Under the pieces are notes generated by a model. That model was not told where the DNA came from. It did not search any database and saw only the letters and a program-made list of their open reading frames with translations. Both the position numbers and the translations under genes were made by a program. Shown piece by piece: positions 1 through 12,616 of a stretch of DNA of 64,000 bases; position 1 is the stretch's first letter, and each line of letters begins with the position of its first letter. This DNA is from Syngnathus acus (lineage: Eukaryota > Chordata > Actinopteri > Syngnathiformes > Syngnathidae). Location: contig NC_051099.1 of assembly GCF_901709675.1 (NCBI RefSeq), forward strand, positions 558,001 to 622,000. The letters run 5' to 3'.

Positions 1-110
1 ATGTGGTCCAAATTATTGGTGCGCTGGTGCAACCAAGAAATGTTGGACTAGACCTCTGAAAAATGGATTTTTAAAGTAATGCATCAAAAAACCCCATATG
101 GTCTGTCCAG

Positions 111-689
111 ACGTGGAGGAACGAGACTACGGCCGAGCAGGAGAAGCGGTCTCCAAAAGAGCGTCCAATCATGCTCTCCAAAGACATTGAAACAAAGATT
201 TCCCTGCTGGACCGAGAAGTCAACTATCTGCTCAACAAGGCAAAGTTTGCCAAACCCAAGTCTAAAGCCAAGGCCAAGAATAGCACCAGCTCTGATAAAA
301 CCAGCAAGTCCAATACCACGGCTGAACAGAAAGTGGAGGAGAACTCTGACAAAACCAGTGGTGGGTGGCAGGCACATGCACACGCTCTGATGAGTAGGAG
401 TTTGCACAACTGATAACTTGATATTTTCAAATGTAGAAAGCTTAGAAGAGAAGCTGCCCGTTGATGCCACGTCCACAGAGGAAAGCACTGCTCAGATAGA
501 ATCTGATAGCAAATCACAGCTCACAGAAGAAGAAGAAGAAGAAACAGGTTGGTTTGCAGTACAACGTTCTGATGATAAACTGATTTCATATTGTCACAAA
601 CATTTTTGATCTTTTTTTGTCTCACGTTGTCCTTATTTTTAGGAACTGAGAAAGCCAAATCTGAGAACCACATAGATGACGAATTATAA
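111..689 (+). CDS. hyou1: Hypoxia up-regulated protein 1 (ER Hsp110/Grp170-type chaperone), last three exons
   Basis: This is the 3' end of an ER-lumen Hsp70-superfamily chaperone and nucleotide-exchange factor; the rest lies before the window. Three exons join in frame: 111-360, 437-547 and 643-689 (TAA at 687-689), each with AG/GT borders. The first reads TWRNETTAEQEKRS, then LSKDIETK and LDREVNYLLNKAKFAKPKSK, which matches the C-terminal helical region of HYOU1 as I know it (LLNKAKFAKP is characteristic). The following stretch is low-complexity and rich in K, S, T and E, as in the family's divergent tail. The protein ends HIDDEL, a KDEL-type ER retrieval signal; mammalian HYOU1 ends NDEL. 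The first 110 bases are the preceding intron, ending TCCAG. Confident in the identity; the exact tail depends on splice choices that keep the frame into the ER signal. Confidence 0.92.
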
Positions 690-2059
690 CAACTGGAACT
701 GGGAAAAGAATCAACAATATTTATTGATGATGTAAATGTTTTCATTTTTGATCTGATGTCCATTTGTTGTTAAAGACATGAGCAGGCCTACGTTCTCCGC
801 TTCTTATGTTGGTCTCTCAGCAGCGTACACTTCACACTGTAAAGAAATGTAACAATTTCTTTTCCCCTTTTTCACGTGTTTAAGTTGTCCCGCCCCCTTC
901 TCTGCACTGTATTTTTATCCGTATTGTTGGATGCTGACGCTGATGAAACCCTTGGACAGCCAACGTGTACCACACACGTCTGTGCCCTTAGAAGCTGCAA
1001 GACGAATTCTAAAAAATCCGTATCAATCAGACTGGATCATATCAACGTAGCATATTAGGATGAAATGAATATGGAGTTGTCTCAATTATGTGACTCAAAT
1101 GTTAAAGTACTTTAAAAAAAAAAAAAAAAACTCCACATTCATCTGACGTCAGCGATGATGTTGTGTATAGTATGTCTGGGTACCTGCACCACTACTTTTG
1201 TCAGCATATTGAGTGTCCACTGACAGAAATAAGTTATTGGTGTGCTATTCCAAATAGCATGCTGTTATCTCCAGTTTATTTGAATGAAAAGGGCTGTTCT
1301 ATTGAGGGTTTTTTCCACTTGGATGATCATTCGGAAAAATTACAAATAAAATAAATGCAGCGTCAGCGTTCCTTCTCATTGTTATGATTGATTTGTTTAA
1401 TAAAAGGTGTATTGCAAAACAATTCTAACAATTAGTCTTGAGAGAGAGAGAATAAAAATAAAGGCCTTACTATGCCTTTTGACAAATCACATGGAGATGG
1501 TTGTTATGGTGAACTTTTTTATTTGCTTTTTAAAATGTGACAATACCGTAGAATGCAGGAGAAACACGTGCACGTTCTCTCCCATGTGCAGCTTACCAGC
1601 TTGATCAGACTTTGAAGTTGGCTTTGACTTTAATGTCTACATATGATATTATAGGGAGACAATGTGGAGTGTTCGTTTCTCAACTCGAAGTTTGTGGGAT
1701 CGCTCCTCAAGAATTGTCCTTGAAGCCCAAGTGTGGACCTGGCTGGCAGCGCCTTGCATGGCAGCAGCCTCACATTGGTGTATGAATGGGTGAATGTGTT
1801 GCATTGTAAAGCGCTATGGAAATGAACAAAAGTTCAGAACTGAGAGCTCGGTGTACAAATTTATCACACACAGCTTCCTCTTCCTGCGTAATGCAGATGC
1901 CGCCCCATTAAAAAAATAAAAATAAAAAAAAAATATATATATATCATTTATTTATTTGAATGTTTTATTTTTGTCACTTTACTTGTATTGATCTGTGCAA
2001 CTGGAAGACTATGGTATGCTCTTATACCTGTTTTTTGTGTTTGGGGAAAAAAAGTCATT
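690..2059. other. hyou1 3' UTR and hyou1-vps11 intergenic DNA
   Basis: No coding exon is seen. AATAAA polyadenylation-type hexamers at 1345-1350 and 1399-1404 are plausible hyou1 3' ends. A poly-A run lies near 1114-1130 and an A/T-rich run at 1907-1945. A SINE-like segment is listed separately. Confidence 0.6.
1741..1830 (+). repeat. SINE-like tail fragment
   Basis: The stretch containing ATTGGTGTATGAATGGGTGA and TTGTAAAGCGCTATGGAAAT resembles the 3' tail found in very many teleost SINE-type repeats (a GTAAAGCGCT motif after a GAATGGGTGAATGTG motif). The family assignment is from memory of fish repeats, not a search. Confidence 0.55.
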
Positions 2060-2067
2060 CAAGCCAA

Positions 2068-2105
2068 ACTTCCGGTTTACTCACGTGACTGAGCTGTCAC
2101 ATGAT
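2068..2105 (+). promoter_or_regulatory. vps11 proximal promoter: ETS site and CLEAR/E-box-like motifs
   Basis: Within 80 bases of the vps11 start codon are ACTTCCGG (ETS-type, 2068-2075), CTCACGTGAC (2080-2089) and GTCACATGAT (2096-2105). The second matches 9 of 10 bases of the CLEAR element GTCACGTGAC bound by TFEB/TFE3, and the third is a weaker variant. Lysosomal and HOPS genes, VPS11 included as I recall, are TFEB targets, so the placement makes sense. Function is inferred. Confidence 0.6.
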
Positions 2106-2144
2106 TCCCTGCTTTGTTTAGCGTTCGTTAGCCCGAACACTACG

Positions 2145-5100
2145 ATGGCCGCGTTCTTACAGTGGAGAAAGTTTGTATTTTTTGACAAAGATACAGTTAA
2201 GGATCCTCAGGATAATGGGAAATTCTTTCTTCTTCCAAATGGCATATCGGCCTGTGACTCTGGACGTGGTCACATTGTTCTTGGAGATATCCTTCAGTAG
2301 TTAGCCTGCTCAGCTATGTTATGCTTTGCGTCTCGCCGCTAAATGCAGTTTAATCGTGTAATTTGTCATGCATGTTACGCTTATCGCTACCGCAGGTATG
2401 TCATATATTGTGACAATTTATCCATGACCACATCTGACGAAGTTTTTGACATATTTGGGTGTCACCTCTCCAAAATGTCCGCGGAAGTTCCGAAATGAGC
2501 TGCATTTATTTGCATTTTGTTGTATTGTTTGCATTTGTTTGTATTTTCTTCCTTAGCCACATTACATATGGATGGTAACATCTGGCTTTTGACACGACTC
2601 TTGCAGCTGACAACCTTTCAGGCTTATAAATTACGAGTAACACATATCTACCAACTGAAACAACACAGTATTCTTGTAACAGTGGGACAGGACGAACATG
2701 GAATAAACCCTCTCGTAAGTCCCCCGGTGCTTTATTAAAGTGGCGCCTTTTACTCGGAATAGTCGAGCCAGTGATGGACAAACCACTGAATCCAATTTTT
2801 TTTTTTCTCAGGTAAAGGTCTGGAACTTAGACAAAAAGGACAGTGGAAGTCCCCTGTGTACAAGAATCTTCCCTGCAATTCCAGGCAACAAACCAACCGA
2901 AGTTTCTTGCCTCAGTGTACATGAGAACCTCAACTATATGGCCATTGGTATGTGACGAAGAAATGTTTCTTTGGTTTCACTCCATGACCTTCCTTGACAC
3001 AGGCTAAAAGAACATCACGTGTCTCTTGATAGGCTTCACAGATGGCAGTGTGGTTCTGACCAAAGGTGACATCACTCGAGATCGGCATAGTAAAACCTTG
3101 ACTCTGCACGAGGGAACTATCCCAGTCACGGGCCTTGCCTTCCGTCAAGTAGCTAAAGTCACACATTTGTATGTTGCCACTCTTGAGAAAGTCCACGTAA
3201 GTCTGAGAACAACTAGAATATTTGGTTGTGCTATTGTTAATCCACTTTAAAATGCTGTCAATGGCAATGATAATGTGACTGTAAGCTCGCTCTCTCGCTC
3301 TCTCTCTCTCTCTCTCTAGTGCTACACCCTGACAGTGAAAGAGTATCCAAAAGTGGAGCTGGATACCCATGGGTGTGCTCTTCACTGCTCATCCCTCACA
3401 GATCCTTCTCAGGATTCTCAATTCATTGTGGCTGGTGACGAATGTGTGTATCTGTACCAACCTGATGAACGAGGTCCCTGCTTTGCTTTTGATGGAACCA
3501 AGCTTTTGGCCCGCTGGCATCGGGGATATCTTTTCTTACTTATTAGGAATACAAAGTAAGCACCAAAAGTGATCATAGCTGAATGGTTGCGTTCGATTTG
3601 GATTATTTCCATGAAGTAAAAAATGTCTGCGTTGTGATACCGACACAGGACAAGGTTTGGCAGCTCTCCATCCGATAAACAACTTCTGACTATCTACGAC
3701 TTGGACAACAAGTTCATTGCCTATAGTGCCTTCTTTGAAGACGTCATTGATGTGGTGGCTGAGTGGGGCTCCTTCTACGTCCTCACCAGAGATGGTAAAA
3801 TGCACATTCTCCAGGAAAAGGACACACAGACCAAGCTGGAAGTAAGTGTAAATACCTTAGGGTACTTGATTATTATCAACTTACTATTTATTCTTAGAAT
3901 CATTATTTATGATCTTGTTTATTTTATTTTTGACTCTACTTAAGTAATAGTAGCGCTGCAGAAGTGGTCAATTCATCACGGATTGTGTCAATAATGTCAT
4001 GAACTATTTGTCTCACTGCATTTTTTGTGCTTCTAGATGCTGTTTAAGAAGAATTTATTTGTGATGGCCATAAACCTAGCTAAAAGCCAGCATTTGGACA
4101 GCGACGGATTGTCCGAGATCTTCAGACAGTATGGGGATCACCTGTACCTTAAGGGAGATCACGATGGTGCCATTCAGCAGTACATTCGGTAAGATGACAC
4201 GGAACCTGCTTTTCCCAAAGGGAGACATTCCACATTTGTTTCTGTTTCCCACAGCACAATTGGCAAACTGGAGCCATCTTACGTTATTCGTAAATTTCTG
4301 GACGCCCAGAGGATCCATAACTTGACAGCTTATCTCCAAGCATTGCACAGGCAGTCTCTGGCCAACGCAGACCATACCACGCTGCTGCTCAACTGTTACA
4401 CAAAGCTGAAGGACAGTTTGAAGCTGGAAGAGTTTATTAAGGTGACTAGGAGAGATGTGAGGAATAAAACAATGATATTGATTTATGGTTCCATGACAGG
4501 AAGGGAAAAAAAAACAAAAAAACGTGGACTCCAATGTTGATACTGTTTCTATTCCCATGTACTGTCAATAGAGCAGTGAAAGTGAGGTGCACTTTGATGT
4601 TGAGATTGCCATTAAGGTTCTTCGACAGGCCGGCTACCACAGCCATGCTGTTTTCTTGGCAGAGAAGCACATGCACCACGAGTGGTATTTAAAGATTCAA
4701 CTGGAAGATCTCAAGGTAAAAGTCCTGAATAACATGCAAGCAATTGTCATATCAAAACAAAATCTCTCTCTCTCGCTCGCTCAGCTATTGTTTCCCTTCT
4801 GATATCGTTTGCTTTCTTCTTCCCCAACCCAGAACTACGACGAAGGCTTGCGCTACATTGGACGGCTATCGTTTGAACAAGCTGAAAGCAACATGAAGCG
4901 TTATGGCAAGACATTAATGCATCATATTCCTGAAGGTACAACGCTGCTTCTGAAAGGCTTATGCACCAACTACCACCCAAGTGGGGACTCTGCTGAAATT
5001 GACAGCCACTTGGAGAGGAACCTGTTCTGCAAGGTGCGTGGGGCCAGTGTCTATTTTCGTTACTAGAGATCATTAAGGGTACAAATGAATTGTTATTATT

Positions 5101-6813
5101 TGTAGTGATTTTCAGAGTCAGAGTCAGCTTTATTGTCAATTCCAATTTTGCCACCTTTCATGAAGAGATGCACGAGCAATTTTGTATTTGTCTTTCAGGC
5201 AAACTCTGAGGAATTCATTCCAATTTTTGCTAACAACCCACGGGAGCTCAAAGCCTACCTAGAGCATATGATTGAGGTGGATCCCAATTCTTCTCAAGGT
5301 GTTTACGACACATTGCTTGAGCTGCGACTGCAAGACTGGGCACATGAACAGGACCCTGAGGTCAGAGCAACGCAATCAAATGATGAACCAGTTAGCCATA
5401 TACATGTTGCAAAGCAATTTGAATCATCTTGTTTTTATTTGGCTTCATTCCTTGCAGAGAAAAAAGATCCTGCAGGGTGAAGCCTTGTCACTACTCAGGA
5501 GTGACAATACTGTGTTTGATAAAGCCCTGGTCCTCTGTCAAATGCACAATTTTAAAGAAGGTGTCCTTTACTTGTATGAGAAGGGCAAACTGTAAGTTCA
5601 AGTCTGCTTGCACAGTACATCCATGTTGTCAAAACAACCATCACTAATGTGACTGAAAATTCATTCCTGAGATCAAAACAAGTTACAGGATTTAGGCACT
5701 TAAAAAAAAAAAAAAACAACAACCCCAAATCAAACCACTCCCACTTCACTTGGCCACAGGCTCATCATTTATTGCAATTATCTCAACATGACATTTGCTT
5801 TCCTCCCTCCCCCCTGCAGGTACCAACAGATTATGCACTATCACATGCAGAATGAGGTTTATGATAAAGTGGTTGAAGCTTGTAAATGTTATGGGGACCA
5901 AGAAGGTTGCCTGTGGGAACAAGCCTTGGGTTACTTTGCCAGAAAGGAAGAAGACTGCAAGGCTTACATCAGCGAGGTCCTGAGTCACATTGACCAAAAT
6001 AATCTGATGCCACCTTTACTCGGTATTTTTCAACATTCATGTATACTTGGAATGTGCGGGGGGGAGTGCTCGAGCTTTATATCTGTGTGTTTGTAGTCGT
6101 GCAAACGCTGGCCCACAACTCGACAGCAACCCTATCGGTTATCAAAGACTACCTCATCAACAAGTTGCAGAGGGAAAGCCAACAGATTGAGGATGACGAA
6201 CGTAAAATATGCCAATATCAGGAAGAAACTTCTCATCTACGTGCTGAGATCCAGGAGCTCAAGACAAGGTAGAGGTATTTCCTATTTGCGCATGACAACC
6301 AGAAAAACGTCCTCATAGTGACTCCAATTGAATCTATGTGAATCCCCACAGTGCCAAGATATTCCAGAAGACCAAATGTAACATGTGCAACAGTCCCCTG
6401 GAGCTGCCATCAGTTCATTTCCTGTGCAGCCACTCCTTTCACCAACACTGCTTTGAAAGTTATGCTGACAACGAGGCCGAGTGCCCAACGTGTGCTCCGG
6501 AAAACCGAAAAGTCATGGACATGCTCCGGACCCAGGACCAGAAGCGTGACCTGCATGACCGCTTCAATAGACAGGTAACACACTCCTTTGTGTCGTTGCG
6601 ATGTGAGTTGTTCTGGGGGAAATAGAAGACCTTCTTTGTTCTTTTCAGTTACAGGGCTCTCATGATGGATTCTCTGTTGTGGCTGACTACTTTGGGCGTG
6701 GAGTTTTTAACAAACTGACTCTTCTCACGGACCCACCTGGCAGCAAATCTGTTGGGAATCTTGAAGTCAATTTGCAGAGAAACCTTCTCGTCCGCACCAA
6801 GAGGAACTGCTAA
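2145..6813 (+). CDS. vps11: Vacuolar protein sorting 11, HOPS/CORVET core subunit with C-terminal RING-H2
   Basis: Sixteen exons give an uninterrupted protein of about 920 aa (human about 941): 2145-2286, 2566-2714, 2812-2947, 3033-3196, 3320-3555, 3649-3841, 4037-4188, 4255-4441, 4572-4715, 4833-5033, 5199-5360, 5458-5591, 5820-6022, 6097-6268, 6352-6574, 6649-6813. Phases agree at every junction. It starts MAAFLQWRKFVFFDK. An N-terminal beta-propeller (KLRVTHIYQLKQH, FIVAGDECVYLYQPDERGP) leads into the clathrin-heavy-chain-type helical region (ANNPRELKAYLEHM). A coiled coil follows (roughly DYLINKLQRESQQIEDDER), then a RING-H2 finger with CNMC, FLCSHSFHQHC and CPTC, and the conserved C-terminus DYFGRGVFNKLTLLTDPP. 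The product tethers endosomes and lysosomes on the cytosolic face. The first intron is AT-AC type; all others are GT-AG. The acceptor at 3319 sits behind a CT microsatellite. Unique domain order and near full-length identity make the call firm. Confidence 0.98.
2287..2565 (+). other. U12-type AT-AC intron of vps11
   Basis: No GT donor near the end of exon 1 restores the conserved protein. Splicing at ATATCCTTCA (2287) and after a terminal AC (2564-2565) joins GGA-G to AT-ATG-GAT, giving GDMDGNIW, which fits the VPS11 family (GDMEGQIW in mammals as I recall). ATATCCTT is the minor-spliceosome donor consensus. TTCCTTAGC at 2549-2557, about 10 bases from the 3' end, is close to the U12 branch consensus TTCCTTAAC. 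There is no usable terminal AG with a polypyrimidine tract. Confidence 0.9.
5106..5150. repeat. Short dispersed repeat fragment in vps11 intron
   Basis: AGAGTCAGAGTCAGCTTTAT followed by TGTCAATTCC resembles the end of the fish repeat carrying TCTTTATTGTCA, also seen at 28829 and 40362. A weak match, noted only as a probable SINE/LINE tail remnant. Confidence 0.35.
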
Positions 6814-7035
6814 AAGTACTACTACTCATTTGCACTAAGAACTGCTCACAAACGTTTGTCATTTGAATCTTGTCTGTTGTTTACTGTGTTTATGTCCAGA
6901 TTTATCTGCAATAGTTCTCAAGCATGTCTTGCTATATAGAACACACATTTGCATTAATCCTCTATACTTTTCGTAAGTAACGTACTCTCGTCCCTTGTCT
7001 GGCTTGTGAGTCTGTCAGAATTATAGATCAAATTG

Positions 7036-7041
7036 AATAAA
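7036..7041 (+). promoter_or_regulatory. vps11 polyadenylation signal
   Basis: AATAAA lies 223 bases after the vps11 stop codon and is followed by a GT-rich stretch (GTCGTTGTTTCC) suitable for 3'-end processing. Confidence 0.6.
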
Positions 7042-7410
7042 ACAGGGTCGTTGTTTCCGACAACTGACTTGCAAATATTCGTGCAACTGGTTTCTTAGAA
7101 GGCTACTTTTGTTGGTCAAATGGCAAAAAAAAAAAAAGTAAAATCATTTTTCTTTCAGGTGAATACATATGGTATAGAAAATAAAAAAGTTTTTTTATTT
7201 TTTCAGGTGAATACATATGTACAAACGGTATCTTGCGTCATAAGATCAGTGATGACTGGTCCCAACAAGTGATACGCTCAAACTATAAATCAACTGCTAA
7301 GCTAAAAAACCCCGATAATGTTTAGCTAGTTCTAACTCTAAATTCTTGATGATTTGTCAAGAAGGTGAAATCCTAACTGGTTGACTCTGTTTTTGTCGCA
7401 TTTGCCGGCG
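7042..7410. other. vps11-hspa8 intergenic DNA with a 19-bp direct repeat
   Basis: No exon seen. TTTCAGGTGAATACATATG occurs at 7153-7171 and again at 7201-7219, 48 bases apart and separated by A/T runs. The rest is A/T-rich and unremarkable. Confidence 0.55.
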
Positions 7411-7615
7411 CTCGAGAATGTTCTCGAAATTGATGACCGTTATTCAAAGCCATGCGGTTGGCACGCCATTTTGCGTAACACTTACGTCACATGGGAAAGG
7501 GTCACACTCGTTGGCGCGTCACAAGATTGGCCATTGGCTGTACGTTGCGTACGCATCAAAAACGTTGCGTGTGATTGGGTGCTTGCACCGAAATAAAGAA
7601 CGGCCAGAGCCCGAG
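7411..7615 (+). promoter_or_regulatory. hspa8 promoter with heat-shock element and CCAAT boxes
   Basis: GAATGTTCTCGAA (7416-7428) is a perfect three-unit heat-shock element (GAA, TTC and GAA spaced by two bases), the HSF1 binding site. Inverted CCAAT boxes (GATTGG) lie near 7525 and 7574, and a TATA-like AATAAAG is near 7592. These precede the inferred non-coding first exon. The order HSE, CCAAT, TATA, exon 1 is typical of Hsc70 genes. The exact start site is not visible. Confidence 0.75.
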
Positions 7616-7714
7616 CGCTTCCTTTTACTGCTTCCCCACCAAGGACAAGGCATCGCCAGCCAAGACCTTCCCTACGACCTCTTCTTGCGACATTCGATCA
7701 CTCTCACTGCTTTG
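7616..7714 (+). other. hspa8: hspa8 non-coding first exon (inferred; 5' edge approximate)
   Basis: A strong donor TTTG|GTGAGT lies at 7714/7715 downstream of the promoter. The coding exon's acceptor TCCAG at 8905 leaves AGAAACAGCAAGC before the ATG, as in mammalian HSPA8, whose exon 1 is also untranslated. The 5' boundary is a guess from the TATA-like box. Confidence 0.65.
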
Positions 7715-8905
7715 GTGAGTCACGCATTTATTGCTTTATTTGATGCTTTGACACAATTGTACGCTGGATTCATGGTAGCGTGATTGACAGTTTTGCATGA
7801 TTTCGATCACTTCATTCTTTGGAATGAACCAGTGTTCAGACATCTTTACATGACCCTGATGTTTCTCCCATCATCTTTAAGCGTTCCGTTCCCCCGCAGC
7901 GTTCAAACAAATCGTATTTACGGGAGCTTCAGCGAGCGCGCAGAGATTATTCCGTGGGTGAGGGCGGAGAGGATCAGAGACATTCTCGAAGGTTCTCGCA
8001 AGCTAACGGTTTACTGGCAAGCTAACGGTTCACTTGCGTTCTGCTTCTTGAGAAGATACGAAGTGCGAACTCGTAAGCCACATCAAAAGTAAAGCTCGAC
8101 TCATTTAGTTTCCTTGAAGATGCCACGTCTGCTTTTTCTGAAATTCGAATGAAACGTTAACGTCCCCTTGTAGAATATGAGCTAGCGTCATAGTCACCAT
8201 TTTGTTATCTTCAAATTATGATTAAATCACATTTTGACTTCAAGTCACTCAACGGTGAGCGGCACTCATCATATCGCGGTTTGACTGAATTCCCAACTAC
8301 GTTAACATTTTTTCATTTCACCGCCACCAACCAGTCAAAATGGCGGCGAGCCGGGTGTTAATTCTTTCCAAAGGGGAAGGAAGGAAGGAAGGAAGTGCGT
8401 GCACGCCGATATAAGAGCCGGTCAGCATTTCCCGAATGTTGTCAACACCCTTTAAAAACTCCATGAGGAAATCTTCCAATCTAAATCGATACATTTAGCA
8501 CGTAACCACAGTTTAAAGCGTTCTTCATTTTGAATGGATTCTGCTATTGCTAATCTTCGGACAAAATTAAAAATGCCCTGTCCAGAGATAATGAAGGGCG
8601 TGTTTGTTCATTCTTGAGTCATGTTTAATGTAAGACCATGAATGATTATTGTCATTATGTAAAGTGCCACCAAGTGGACATCCAGGGAAATGCCAGTGCA
8701 ATGCAGCACTTGCTGTTCCATACAAGCAGTGGGTGGCGTGGCGCAGGATTGCCCAACCAAGTAGATCACGAGGTGTGCAGGGGGGGAGCAGTCATAAAAA
8801 AGAATGTATAACCTTTTTTTTAATTTTTTTATAAATGATTGTAGAATTACTTTGAATCATTTTCTTTGTGTCTCTCCCCCCACCCCCCCCCCTTGAATTA
8901 TCCAG
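7715..8905 (+). other. hspa8 intron 1 with a second heat-shock element
   Basis: An intron of about 1.2 kb, the longest in this gene. At 7983-7995, TTCTCGAAGGTTC is another perfect three-unit heat-shock element. It is followed by a repeated GCAAGCTAACGGTT motif (near 8000 and 8018), a possible donor ACTC|GTAAGC at 8072, and a TATA-like GATATAAGAG near 8408. A (GGAA)n run is at 8377-8394. Together this could be a second promoter or alternative first exon; function is inferred. Confidence 0.5.
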
Positions 8906-8918
8906 AGAAACAGCAAGC

Positions 8919-11521
<2,603 letters not shown>

Positions 11522-11552
11522 ACATTCCATCATGGTTTATTCATGCAATAAT

Positions 11553-11558
11553 AATAAA
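11553..11558 (+). promoter_or_regulatory. hspa8 polyadenylation signal
   Basis: AATAAA 32 bases after the stop codon, followed by a T/G-rich region, so the 3' UTR is very short. Confidence 0.65.
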
Positions 11559-12390
11559 ATTTGGGTTTAGGGTTTTCGTTCATTGTTTGCAACTGGATTG
11601 TAAAGTTGAAAGATTGTGCTTATGGTTGGAGGTCATTAAAACTTGTAAACCCCTTTTGTTGCATCAAAACCTAGTCTTTGTAACCTCCAGTCTTGTTTTC
11701 ATGCAAATGTGACCCAATAGATGTTTGTTTTGCACGCAACTATTTTTGAACGTCCCAGTCGGCCAACTTGTCTTTAGCATCTGTCTCCTCTTGGTGGTGG
11801 TGCGATCCATTTTATGCCAGCCTACTTCCTGTGCCCAGTGGAAATTCCAAACTCTTTCGGTAAAACCGCATGAGATGATCACGCCAAGTCTAAACCTCCA
11901 AATTGAACCTAGCTAATAGAAAAGAGTCACTGGCAAGCACAAGCAAAGCCCCCACCACACTTGATGTGACCAGGTAAGCTGTTTGACATTGCTATATTTG
12001 CCACTTCTTACAGACTGCAAACTTTTTATTCCACATGCAAACAAGCCAATGTATTCTCCCCAATAATGGCCCAGGTGTCCACCACAACAAACTTGAAAAT
12101 AAAGCAAAATTATAAAGGCCTGCTCTTCAATAACGCAATGAAGTAAAGTGAACTAGTCTCTATGAATGAGGTCATTTCAGCCGTGTCTGCACCACGCCAT
12201 ATGGTACCTCACAGGAACTAGACTGTAAAAATTCAAATCATTTCTGCATGTCTGATGTTTCTTTCAAACAAACCTGTGTCCAAATCGCTCAAGAATTCAA
12301 CGAATTGTGCTTGAGCCGAATAGTTAGCACAATACAAATGAAGCGTGGCTCCCCCTAGTGATCAAAAGTGCGATCAACATGAGAAGTGTA
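11559..12390. other. hspa8-jhy intergenic DNA
   Basis: No coding exon can be supported. Unique-looking A/T-balanced sequence. The part approaching 12400 may hold the jhy promoter; an ORF across 12358-12600 has no recognisable domain. Confidence 0.45.
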
Positions 12391-12616
12391 CGCGTCTGTC
12401 TCTATGGTTACAATGTCGCCATTCTTGTTTTTCCGATCATTTCTTTACTTCATTCAGATCGACGATCCAGCCAGCACAGCTCTGCAGCTAATACGAAGCA
12501 TTACGTTCACAGTCGTTTCTGCTCGACAAAATACGTGTCCGATATTTGTGTCTTGGGTCTGAACGACCTCGCTGAAAACATTGGGAAGCTAGCTAGCTAG
12601 CTGCAGAAAAGACGAG
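12391..12616 (+). other. Possible jhy 5' non-coding exon (5' edge unknown)
   Basis: A strong donor GACGAG|GTAAGT at 12616/12617 follows the GCTAGCTAGCTGCAG stretch, which has stops in every useful frame. It could be the untranslated first exon of jhy, whose next supported exon begins at 13959. No transcript evidence is available. Confidence 0.35.

Noticed and set aside
7384-8092. ORFs across the hspa8 promoter and intron 1
   Set aside because: They cover heat-shock elements, CCAAT boxes and a non-coding exon; no homology.
8649-8834. Short exon-like stretch in hspa8 intron 1
   Set aside because: No acceptor/donor pair and no homology; would break the conserved leader-ATG arrangement.
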